DNA of 5,863 bases from positions 1 to 5,863 of the forward strand of contig CAMNCR010000171.1 of assembly GCA_946534455.1 (NCBI GenBank). Reading direction: 5' to 3'. This document shows positions 1-5,669 of this stretch, piece after piece. The first letter of the stretch is position 1. Each line of letters opens with the position of its first letter. The position numbers were made by a program, and so were the translations under genes. The notes under the pieces were generated by a model. The model saw only the letters and a program-made list of their open reading frames with translations, was not told the origin of the DNA and made no database searches. The DNA is from an uncultured Clostridia bacterium (lineage in GTDB: Bacteria; Bacillota; Clostridia; Christensenellales; Aristaeellaceae).

Positions 1-84
1 GCCTACCTTGATGCCGTCCGCCAGCGCCAGGGAAACGGACAGGACCATCGCCAGGGCGATGACCAGAGCCAACAGTTTCTTCAT
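1..84 (-). CDS. Exported solute-binding protein of a sugar ABC transporter (N-terminus only, partial)
   Basis: Only the first 28 codons are present; the gene runs off the left edge. They read as a Sec signal peptide: start MKKLLALV, a hydrophobic core to about residue 20, then LALAD, giving a probable signal peptidase I cut after ALA near residue 22. The mature chain would begin DGIKVG, typical of the first beta strand of periplasmic-binding-protein-like proteins. There is no cysteine, so unlike most Gram-positive binding proteins it does not look lipidated. The start is fixed by an AGGAGG site at 94-99, nine bases before the ATG. The gene follows the sensor operon in the same direction but is separated by a terminator and its own promoter, so it is probably a separate, possibly regulator-controlled, transport operon. 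The transporter role is inferred from the signal peptide, the first mature residues and context; the ligand cannot be read. Confidence 0.6.
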   Translation of the reverse strand, partial: MKKLLALVIALAMVLSVSLALADGIKVG

Positions 85-110
85 TTTTGTGTTCCTCCTG
101 TTTCATTTTT

Positions 111-130
111 TGGCATACCTGCCATCTGCC
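111..130 (-). repeat. Short leader repeats: tandem GGCAGRT heptamers overlapping a TGGCA/TGCCA dyad
   Basis: On the minus strand 130-117 reads GGCAGAT then GGCAGGT, a tandem pair of heptamers differing at one base. Overlapping it, 124-111 reads TGGCA-GGTA-TGCCA, a perfect five-base inverted repeat around a four-base centre. The element sits just after the predicted transcription start of the left-edge gene, where an operator or a small leader hairpin could act. No regulator can be assigned from the sequence. Confidence 0.3.
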
Positions 131-133
131 CCT

Positions 134-162
134 ATTGTAAAGAAAAATCCTCCGCATTTGAA
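134..162 (-). promoter_or_regulatory. Predicted promoter of the left-edge exported protein gene
   Basis: Read on the minus strand, a -35-like TTCAAA (162-157, 4 of 6 consensus bases) is followed after 17 bases by TACAAT (139-134, 5 of 6). Transcription would begin near 127, giving a leader of about 43 bases before the ATG at 84. The -35 box lies in the loop of the upstream terminator hairpin, so both signals share the same bases. This is a consensus match by eye. Confidence 0.45.
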
Positions 163-175
163 TACAGAGGATTTT
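144..175 (-). terminator. Intrinsic terminator after the response regulator gene
   Basis: A perfect nine-base inverted repeat, AAAATCCTC (144-152) and GAGGATTTT (167-175), encloses a 14-base loop. On the minus strand it starts about 35 bases after the regulator stop codon, and the stem runs into a T-rich tail (GGATTTTTCTTT). This is the expected end of the three-gene sensor operon. The stem has only three G:C pairs, so it may be leaky. On the plus strand only four Ts follow, so activity in that direction is doubtful. Confidence 0.6.
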
Positions 176-210
176 GATTCTGGTTGAAATTTTTCCGCAT
201 TGCGCAGGCG

Positions 211-1509
211 TCAGGAGGGAAAAGGTTCGTTTTTTTTCTGCCCGGGTTCATTTTCTTTGGACTCCTTCCGCTGCCCCCGGCGGTACTCGCTGGGGGTCAG
301 CCCGGTGCTGCGCTTGAACATGTAGCTGAAGTAATGAGCGTCGTTGTAGCCCACCTGCTCGGCGATCTGGAAGGACCGCAGATCGGTGGTTTCCAGCAGC
401 TCCTGGGCCTTGCTGATGCGCAGCCCCGTCAGGTACTGGGTGAAGGTCATGCCGGTTTCCTGGGCGAAGAGGGTGGACAGATGGCTCTGGCTCAGGTGCA
501 CCTCCTCCGCCACATCCTGCAGCATCAGGTTCGGATTCGAAAAGCGCTCGTCCAGAAAGAGCCGCGCCCGGGCCACGGCGCCGTCGCCCGCGCCCGCGCC
601 GCGCCCGTAGCCGGCGATGGCGCGCGGGGAGGGGCCGTCCGCCGTCTTCAGGTGGCGAAGATGGCGCGCGCTGCGCATGCTCAGGCGGATGTCATGAAAA
701 TCCGTCACGGTATCCCCGATGGCGATCAGCAGATGGGGCTCCTGCTCCAGCTCGGGCAGCTGGAGGGAGGAATTGGCGAAGGAATAGGCGCGCTCCTCCA
801 CATCCTCCGGGTGATCCCCCAGCACCAGCGCGCGGGCGCCCTTGGCGCCGGAGCAGACGATCACCGTGCCCCCGCTCATCTCCGCCAGCCCCGTCAGGGC
901 GGTGCGGCACGCGGTGCGCTGGTCGCCCTCGGCGGAGAAGGAAATGTCCAGCACCGCGTAGCATCCGGCCGTCAGGTTCACGCCCAGCTGGCGCATCTGC
1001 CGCAGCACCGCGTCGTCGTCCGCGGGGTCGCCCTCCTCGGTGAAAAGGCTCTCCAGCAGCTTTCCCCGCAGAAACTGGTTTTCGTTCATGACGCGGGTCT
1101 GGAGGGCGGAGAGGCTGGCCCGCTCCTGCCGGCGGGCCTCGATCTTGGACCGGGCCCGGTTCAGCACCTCCTCCAGCTCCCGGGCCGTGACGGGCTTGAG
1201 CAGATATTCGCTGACGCCCAGGGAAATGGCTTTGCGGGCATACTCAAAATCATCATACCCGGAGAGAATGATCCGCTCCATCCAGGGCATGGACCGCTGC
1301 ACCTCCTCGCACAGCTTCATGCCGTCCATGAAGGGCATCCGGATATCCGTCAGCAGGATGTCCACATGCAGGTCCCGGATCATGGGCAGGGCCATTTCCC
1401 CGTCCGGCGCCTCGCCGACCAGCTGAAAGCCCTTCTCCTCCCAGGGAAAGGAATTCCGCAGATTCTCGCGGATCGCGATTTCATCGTCCACCAGAAAGAC
1501 CTTCATCAT
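211..1509 (-). CDS. YesN-type response regulator: receiver domain plus AraC-family DNA-binding domain
   Basis: A 432-residue cytoplasmic transcription regulator, the output protein of the kinase encoded just upstream. Residues 2-120 form a receiver domain: acidic pair Asp8/Asp9, phosphate acceptor Asp55 in LLTDIRMP, Ser83 in ILSGYDD and Lys105 in LLKP, so all switch residues are present. Residues 130-300 are a variable middle region ending in IAIGDTVTDF and LSMRSARHLR, resembling the degenerate GGDEF-like middle domain of many YesN proteins. A Gly/Ala-rich hinge (302-314) leads to an AraC domain (about 315-412) with two helix-turn-helix units, the first around QDVAEEVHLSQSHLS and the second around GYNDAHYFSYMFKRSTG. 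The C-terminus is a charged, Lys/Glu-rich tail. The gene begins ATGATG; the first ATG is chosen because GGGAGG at 1519-1524 is nine bases away. It overlaps the kinase gene by 29 bases, implying coupled translation. Likely targets are abfA, its own operon and the left-edge transport gene (inference). Confidence 0.93.
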   Translation of the reverse strand: MMKVFLVDDEIAIRENLRNSFPWEEKGFQLVGEAPDGEMALPMIRDLHVDILLTDIRMPFMDGMKLCEEVQRSMPWMERIILSGYDDFEYARKAISLGVSEYLLKPVTARELEEVLNRARSKIEARRQERASLSALQTRVMNENQFLRGKLLESLFTEEGDPADDDAVLRQMRQLGVNLTAGCYAVLDISFSAEGDQRTACRTALTGLAEMSGGTVIVCSGAKGARALVLGDHPEDVEERAYSFANSSLQLPELEQEPHLLIAIGDTVTDFHDIRLSMRSARHLRHLKTADGPSPRAIAGYGRGAGAGDGAVARARLFLDERFSNPNLMLQDVAEEVHLSQSHLSTLFAQETGMTFTQYLTGLRISKAQELLETTDLRSFQIAEQVGYNDAHYFSYMFKRSTGLTPSEYRRGQRKESKENEPGQKKNEPFPS

Positions 1510-2962
1510 CGGTGATTTCCTCCCTTGTGCGAATAGGAATGACGAAGGAGACCTCCGTTCCCTCCGGTCCAGAGCGGAGGGTCAGTCCCTTTTTCTTGTG
1601 ATAATACAGGCGGATCCGCATGTCCACGTTCCGCAGGCCGAAGCCGGAATAGCCGGGCTCCATGGCCGCCTGCAGCGAGGGAGCATCCGCGCCGAGGGCC
1701 TGCTGCAGCTCCGCCAGCCGCTCCGGGGGAATGCCCTTGCCGGTGTCCAGGACGGAGAACTTCATCAGCGCGCCCTCCAGCGCCAGCCGGATGCGGATCT
1801 GCCCGCCGCCCCGCTTTTCCTTGATGCCGTGATACAGGGCATTTTCCACCAGGGGCTGAAGCAGAAGCTTGAGCATATAGATGCTGTCGGTATCCTCCGG
1901 GGCCTCCACCTCGTAGTGCAGGATGTCGCGGTACCGCGTCTGCTGGATGCTCAGATAGGCGGAAACGTGCTTGAGCTCCTGGCGCACGGGAATCCAGTCC
2001 GCGCCGGAGGAAAGCGAAATGCGGAAGAAGTCGCTCAGGCTGCGGGTCAGCCGGACGACCTCCTCGCTCTTGCCGGATTCGGCCTGCCAGATGATCGTGT
2101 CCAGCGTGTTATAGAGGAAGTGCGGATTGATCTGGGCCTGCAGCGTGCGCAGCTCCGCCTTGGCGAGGTGCTCCTGATTCCTCCGGGTTTCGGCGATCAG
2201 CGCCTCCAGCCGGGCGGCCATCTGATTGATATGCTCCGCCAGCTCCTGCAGCTCCTCCACCCCCAGATCGGAGACGCGGCCCCGCAGATCGCCCTCCGTG
2301 ATCCGGCGGACCGTGCTCTCCAGCGAGGACAGGGCATCCTGAATGCTCCGCGTCAGATCGCGCATGGCATAGCGGGTGTACAGCAGCCCGATCAGGAGCA
2401 GCAGCGCCTCCGCCGCGGCGGAAAACAGCACCGTCCGGTTCAGCCGGCGGCTGGAGGCGGCCGCGCTCGAGATTTCCTGGGTGATGAAGGCGTCGATCAT
2501 GTCCGCGACCAGGCGGCCCACATCCCGGACCTCGTCGACGGTCTCTTCGATTTCGTCGATGGACACGTGCGCCGCCATTCCGTCCCGGACCTGCCCGATG
2601 TATCCCTGCAGGGTATCCATGGTCCGCCGGGCGACGGTCAGATGCAGATGGCCGTCGCCGCTCGTTTCCGCCAGCAGGTCGTCCAGGGTGGCGTCCACCC
2701 GGGCCACCAGGGCCTCCACCCGGCTGTCCTCAAAGGAGGAACGCCCGGCGGCCACGGAAAACAGGTTCTCCGCCAGCACCGTTTCCACGCTGGGCTTGAG
2801 CTCCGCGGCCCGGTCCATGCGCGAGATCATCGCCTGATACCGGACGGCGTACACCAGCATGGTCACCAGCGCGGCCACCACGGGCAGCGCCAGCAGCAGC
2901 GCGATGGTGGACACGCTTTGCCGCACCTGGCGGACGATGCTGGTCAGTCTTCCGCGCGCCAT
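1481..2962 (-). CDS. YesM/LytS-type sensor histidine kinase with HAMP domain
   Basis: A 493-residue membrane kinase that should phosphorylate the regulator encoded next to it. Domains in order: a basic N-terminus; membrane segment 1 (about 18-42); an outer domain of about 135 residues (43-177) rich in predicted helix; membrane segment 2 (about 178-196); HAMP linker (about 197-255); His_kinase domain with phospho-acceptor His281 in QINPHFLYN; and an HATPase_c domain with an N box around Glu373/Asn374 (LLQPLVENA), G1 DTGKG at 406-410 and a later Gly-rich loop GYSGFGLRN at 437-445. All catalytic motifs are intact. The outer domain is shorter than the double-Cache domain of many YesM kinases, which suggests indirect sensing through the lipoprotein encoded just upstream. 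The start lies one base after that gene's stop (TGA-G-ATG); its ribosome site GGAGGG (2971-2976) is inside the upstream gene, so translation is probably coupled. Confidence 0.93.
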   Translation of the reverse strand: MARGRLTSIVRQVRQSVSTIALLLALPVVAALVTMLVYAVRYQAMISRMDRAAELKPSVETVLAENLFSVAAGRSSFEDSRVEALVARVDATLDDLLAETSGDGHLHLTVARRTMDTLQGYIGQVRDGMAAHVSIDEIEETVDEVRDVGRLVADMIDAFITQEISSAAASSRRLNRTVLFSAAAEALLLLIGLLYTRYAMRDLTRSIQDALSSLESTVRRITEGDLRGRVSDLGVEELQELAEHINQMAARLEALIAETRRNQEHLAKAELRTLQAQINPHFLYNTLDTIIWQAESGKSEEVVRLTRSLSDFFRISLSSGADWIPVRQELKHVSAYLSIQQTRYRDILHYEVEAPEDTDSIYMLKLLLQPLVENALYHGIKEKRGGGQIRIRLALEGALMKFSVLDTGKGIPPERLAELQQALGADAPSLQAAMEPGYSGFGLRNVDMRIRLYYHKKKGLTLRSGPEGTEVSFVIPIRTREEITDDEGLSGGR

Positions 2963-2963
2963 C

Positions 2964-3938
2964 TCAGAAGCCCTCCACGGACGGGTCGGTCAGATCATCC
3001 AGATCCGAAAAGGCGCTCTCCTTCGGATGGGTGACGCGCGGCACCTCCTGCCCGTTTTTCAGCGCCTGCACCAGACGCATCACGTCGCCGCCGAGATCCG
3101 GCGTGCACTGGACGACGCAGTTGATCCGTCCGGCCTTCAGCGCGTTCACCGCTTCCTTTTCCCCGTCCACGGTGATCAGCAGGATGTCCCGGGCCGGGGC
3201 GATGCCCTCGCGCTCCAGCACATCCAGCACGCCCAGCGTCATGGAGTCGTTGTGGGAATAGACGACGTCGATGCCGTCCGGTCCGTATTTGTCCAGCAGG
3301 GACGCCATGCACTCCTCGCCCTTGGAGCGCAGGAAATCCCCGTTCACGCTTTCGATGATTTCAAAGCGGGGGTCGCCGGCCAGGGCGTCGGCAAAGCCGC
3401 GCTGCCGGTCCCGCATGGGCGTGGAGTCGGGGGTGCCGCAGATTTCGGCAATCCGCAGATGCGCAAGGCCCTCCGCGTCCGCCTTCCGGATCAGGTATTC
3501 CCCGGCGCGGCGCCCCTCGGCGTAGAAATCCGCGCCGACGTAGGCCGTGTACAGATCGTCCTGCGCGGCGTCGATCATCCGGTCCACCAGGATGACCGGA
3601 ATGCCGGCCTGCCGGGCCTCCGTGAGCACATTTTCCCAGCCCGTTTCCACGATCGGGGAGAAGACGATCACATCCACCCGGTAGGCGATGAAGGACCGGA
3701 TGGCGTCGATCTGCTTTTCCTGCTTCTGATTGGCGTTCTCCATCATGAGCCCGTAGCCGAAGTCCCGGGCGGCGGCCTCCACGCTGGCCGTGTTGGCTAT
3801 CCGCCAGGAGCTTTCCGCGCCCAGCTGGGAGAAGCCCACGACCAGGGCGGGCTTTTCCTCTGCCTCCTGCCGGACGGCGCAGCCGCTCAGCCCGGACAGA
3901 AGCAGCAGCGCCAGCAGCAGAGCCGCGAGTTTTCGCAT
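2964..3938 (-). CDS. YtfQ/RbsB-like sugar-binding lipoprotein, probable sensory partner of the kinase
   Basis: A 324-residue exported lipoprotein. Residues 1-20 are a lipoprotein signal (MRKLAALLL, lipobox LSGC, lipid on Cys20); residues 32-315 are a type I periplasmic-binding fold. Stretches such as VGFSQLGAESSWR, NQKQEKQIDAIRSF, SPIVETGWENVL and NGDFLRSKGEE closely resemble YtfQ, the E. coli galactofuranose-binding protein. Ligand residues expected from RbsB alignment (recalled, not computed) have candidates here: Asp119/Arg120, Arg176, Asn230, Asp258 and Gln277. Hinge and both lobes appear complete. No ATPase or permease gene adjoins; the kinase gene starts one base after the stop, and the regulator gene follows. 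This arrangement matches XylFII-LytS-YesN, so a sensing rather than transport role is inferred. The start is set by AGGAGG at 3947-3952, eight bases before the ATG. The ligand is likely a furanose pentose or hexose, with arabinose favoured because of the divergent abfA gene. Confidence 0.9.
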   Translation of the reverse strand: MRKLAALLLALLLLSGLSGCAVRQEAEEKPALVVGFSQLGAESSWRIANTASVEAAARDFGYGLMMENANQKQEKQIDAIRSFIAYRVDVIVFSPIVETGWENVLTEARQAGIPVILVDRMIDAAQDDLYTAYVGADFYAEGRRAGEYLIRKADAEGLAHLRIAEICGTPDSTPMRDRQRGFADALAGDPRFEIIESVNGDFLRSKGEECMASLLDKYGPDGIDVVYSHNDSMTLGVLDVLEREGIAPARDILLITVDGEKEAVNALKAGRINCVVQCTPDLGGDVMRLVQALKNGQEVPRVTHPKESAFSDLDDLTDPSVEGF

Positions 3939-3978
3939 CGGATGATCCTCCTGATTCAATTTCTTTTCGTTGGCTCCC

Positions 3979-4006
3979 ATTATACACAAAACGGACCGAA
4001 CTTCAA
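3979..4006 (-). promoter_or_regulatory. Predicted promoter of the lipoprotein-kinase-regulator operon
   Basis: On the minus strand TTGAAG (4006-4001, 4 of 6 consensus bases) and a perfect TATAAT (3984-3979) are separated by 16 bases. Transcription would begin near 3972, giving a leader of about 33 bases that contains the AGGAGG site of the lipoprotein gene. The consensus -10 suggests useful basal expression, as expected for a sensor operon. No second promoter is evident before the kinase or regulator genes. Confidence 0.6.
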
Positions 4007-4020
4007 AGCCCGGAAAAAAA

Positions 4021-4033
4021 CGCGGCATCCGCG
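4021..4033. repeat. Inverted repeat CGCGG-CAT-CCGCG
   Basis: A perfect five-base inverted repeat with a three-base centre abuts the first A-tract repeat, upstream of both divergent promoters. It could be part of an operator or a chance palindrome in GC-rich DNA. It is not followed by a T tract, so it is not a terminator. Confidence 0.25.
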
Positions 4034-4055
4034 GAGGGGATCGCGGGCGGACGGG

Positions 4056-4084
4056 TTGACTTCCGGCACGGGATATTGTACTGT
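4056..4084 (+). promoter_or_regulatory. Predicted abfA promoter
   Basis: TTGACT (4056-4061, 5 of 6 consensus bases) and TACTGT (4079-4084, 3 of 6, including the key first, second and last positions) are spaced by 17 bases. The strong -35 and poor -10 suit a regulated promoter. Transcription would begin near 4091, leaving an untranslated leader of about 100 bases. Confidence 0.5.
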
Positions 4085-4088
4085 ATCC
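4071..4088. promoter_or_regulatory. Operator-like dyad over the abfA -10 box
   Basis: An 18-base imperfect palindrome, GGATATTG/TACTGTATCC read as GGATA-N8-TATCC, has matching arms of five bases and a matching GTAC centre, so seven of nine pairs agree. It covers the predicted -10 hexamer of abfA entirely, a position where a bound repressor would block RNA polymerase. No LacI- or GntR-type repressor gene is in the window, so any binding protein is unknown. Confidence 0.35.
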
Positions 4089-4090
4089 GG

Positions 4091-4193
4091 GACGGAAACC
4101 GGAGAAAAACGGAGCGCGGGGGCGGTGAATGCCCGATTTCGGCCCTCCGTCCTCCGGAGCGGATTGAGAACGATAGGGGAAAAGGAGACGGCG
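4091..4193 (+). other. Leader of abfA with small hairpins and the ribosome-binding site
   Basis: The predicted leader holds short possible stems: GGGC (4120-4123) with GCCC (4131-4134), and CTCCG (4145-4149) with CGGAG (4155-4159) around a five-base loop. None is followed by a T run, so no attenuator is evident, and I recognise no riboswitch. AAAGGAG at 4181-4187, six bases before the ATG at 4194, decides the abfA start. Confidence 0.35.
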
Positions 4194-5669
4194 ATGGATA
4201 AGCTGATCATTCATGCGGACCTGACGAAGGGGCACATCCGCAAGACGATTCAGGGACATTTTTCCGAGCACCTGGGCCGGTGCATCTACGGCGGCCTGTA
4301 CGTGGGGGAGCATTCCGACATTCCGAACGAGAACGGCATTCGCCGGGATGTGGTGGAGGCGCTGCGGGCCATCCATCTGCCGGTGCTGCGGTGGCCGGGC
4401 GGCTGCTTTGCCGATGAGTATCACTGGAAGGACGGCATCGGTCCCCGGGAGCAGCGCAAGAAGATGATCAACACCCACTGGGGCGGCGTGACGGAGGACA
4501 ACAGCTTCGGCACCCATGAGTTCATGGAGCTGTGCCGGCAGCTGGACTGCGACGCCTACATCTGCGGCAACGTGGGCAGCGGCACCGTGCAGGAGATGAG
4601 CGAGTGGGTCGAGTACATCACCTCGGACGCGATTTCTCCCATGACCGAGCTGCGGAAGCAGAACGGGCACGCCGAGCCCTGGCGCCTGCCCTACTTCGGC
4701 GTGGGCAACGAGAGCTGGGGCTGCGGCGGCAACATGACCGCCGAATACTATGCCAATGAATACCGCCGGTATCAGACCTTCGTCCGCCAGTATCATCCGG
4801 AGGACCGGATCTACCGCATCGCCTGCGGACCCAGCGCCGATGACTATCACTGGACGGACACGCTGATGAAGCAGGCCGGCAGCCTGATGGACGGCCTGTC
4901 CCTGCATTATTATACCGTGCCGCAGGATTGGAAGCACAAGGGCTCCGCCCTGGAGTTCACCGAGGAAGAGTATTACACGACCCTGCGCAAGACCCTGTTT
5001 ATGGAGGAGCTCCTGAGCCGGCACAGCGCCATCATGGACCGCTATGATCCGGAGAAGCGGGTGGGCCTGATCGTGGACGAATGGGGCACCTGGTTCGACG
5101 TGGAGCCGGGCACCAATCCGGGCTTCCTGTATCAGCAGAACACCATGCGGGACGCCATCGTGGCCGGACTGAACCTCAATCTCTTCAACAGGCACTGCGA
5201 CCGGGTGCACATGGCCAACATCGCGCAGCTGGTCAACGTCCTGCAGGCCATGATTCTCACCGAGGGTCCGGACATGCTCTGCACGCCCAGCTATTATGCC
5301 TTCAAGCTCTTCAGCGCGCATCAGGAAAACGAGCTGCTGGAAAGCCACCTGCAGGCGGAGCCGCTGAAGGCGGGCGGAGAGACCCTGCCCGGGCTGCAGG
5401 AATCCACCTCCCTGGCCCCGGACGGAACGGTGCATGTGACGCTGGTTAATCCGTCCCTGTCGGAAAGCCGCACCCTGCGGATCGACGTGCAGGGAAAGAC
5501 CGTGAGCTCCATCGAGGGGCGCGTGCTGACGGGCGCCATGGATGCCCACAATACCTTTGACGCGCCGGATACGGTGCGGGATCAGGCCTTCGACGCCTTC
5601 CGGGCGGAGGAGGACGGCCTGCAGGTGACGCTGCCGGCGTGCAGCATCGTGCACCTGGCCCTGGCATGA
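4194..5669 (+). CDS. abfA: GH51 alpha-L-arabinofuranosidase, cytoplasmic
   Basis: A 491-residue glycoside hydrolase that removes terminal alpha-L-arabinofuranosyl residues from imported arabino- or arabinoxylo-oligosaccharides by a retaining mechanism. Length fits the family (about 490-510). The N-terminal two thirds form the TIM barrel, with family landmarks HLGRCIYGG (26-34), LRWPGGCFADEYHW (65-78) and INTHWGGVTEDNSFGTHEF (92-110). Acid/base Glu173 lies in GVGNESWG and nucleophile Glu296 in LIVDEWGTWF. Residues from about 390 to the end form the C-terminal beta-sandwich. The WPGGCFADEYHW and GCGGN signatures place it in the clade with the longer 'NTHWGG' loop. There is no signal peptide, so it acts inside the cell and relies on oligosaccharide import. 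The ATG is chosen for its ribosome site and because it begins the conserved N-terminus; an in-frame GTG at 4125 lacks such a site. It is transcribed divergently from the sensor operon, suggesting it is a target of that system. Activity on other furanosides or xylosides cannot be excluded. Confidence 0.95.
   Translation: MDKLIIHADLTKGHIRKTIQGHFSEHLGRCIYGGLYVGEHSDIPNENGIRRDVVEALRAIHLPVLRWPGGCFADEYHWKDGIGPREQRKKMINTHWGGVTEDNSFGTHEFMELCRQLDCDAYICGNVGSGTVQEMSEWVEYITSDAISPMTELRKQNGHAEPWRLPYFGVGNESWGCGGNMTAEYYANEYRRYQTFVRQYHPEDRIYRIACGPSADDYHWTDTLMKQAGSLMDGLSLHYYTVPQDWKHKGSALEFTEEEYYTTLRKTLFMEELLSRHSAIMDRYDPEKRVGLIVDEWGTWFDVEPGTNPGFLYQQNTMRDAIVAGLNLNLFNRHCDRVHMANIAQLVNVLQAMILTEGPDMLCTPSYYAFKLFSAHQENELLESHLQAEPLKAGGETLPGLQESTSLAPDGTVHVTLVNPSLSESRTLRIDVQGKTVSSIEGRVLTGAMDAHNTFDAPDTVRDQAFDAFRAEEDGLQVTLPACSIVHLALA

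Larger units (their letters stand above)
4010..4111 (+). repeat. Direct repeat CCGGARAAAAACG, two copies in the divergent control region
   Basis: A 13-base motif occurs at 4010-4022 (CCGGAAAAAAACG) and 4099-4111 (CCGGAGAAAAACG), identical at 12 of 13 positions and in the same orientation, 89 bases apart. The first copy lies directly upstream of the -35 box of the sensor operon; the second lies just after the predicted abfA transcription start. One copy beside each promoter would suit binding sites for the AraC-type regulator, but this is inference. A shorter match (CGGAAAAA, minus strand, 197-190) lies upstream of the left-edge promoter. Confidence 0.35.

Noticed and set aside
112..141. Alternative left promoter TTTACA with TATGCC
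   Set aside because: The -10 matches only 3 of 6 bases with an 18-base spacer. TTCAAA/TACAAT with 17 bases fits better.
184..1515. Plus-strand open frame opposite the response regulator gene
   Set aside because: It is rich in Gly, Gln, His and Leu with no recognisable domain, and lies fully antisense to a regulator with intact receiver and AraC motifs.
1598..3034. Plus-strand open frame opposite the kinase gene
   Set aside because: It has biased composition, no ribosome site and no family features, and is antisense to a kinase with complete catalytic motifs.
2859..4193. Upstream in-frame extension of abfA
   Set aside because: The frame is open only because it is antisense to the lipoprotein gene. 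The GH51 N-terminus begins at 4194 behind AAAGGAG. The GTG at 4125 has no suitable ribosome site and the added residues are not family-like.
3939..4193. Catabolite-repression (cre) site, riboswitch or small RNA in the divergent spacer
   Set aside because: No sequence close to the cre consensus was seen, and no known riboswitch core or terminator-ended transcript is visible.
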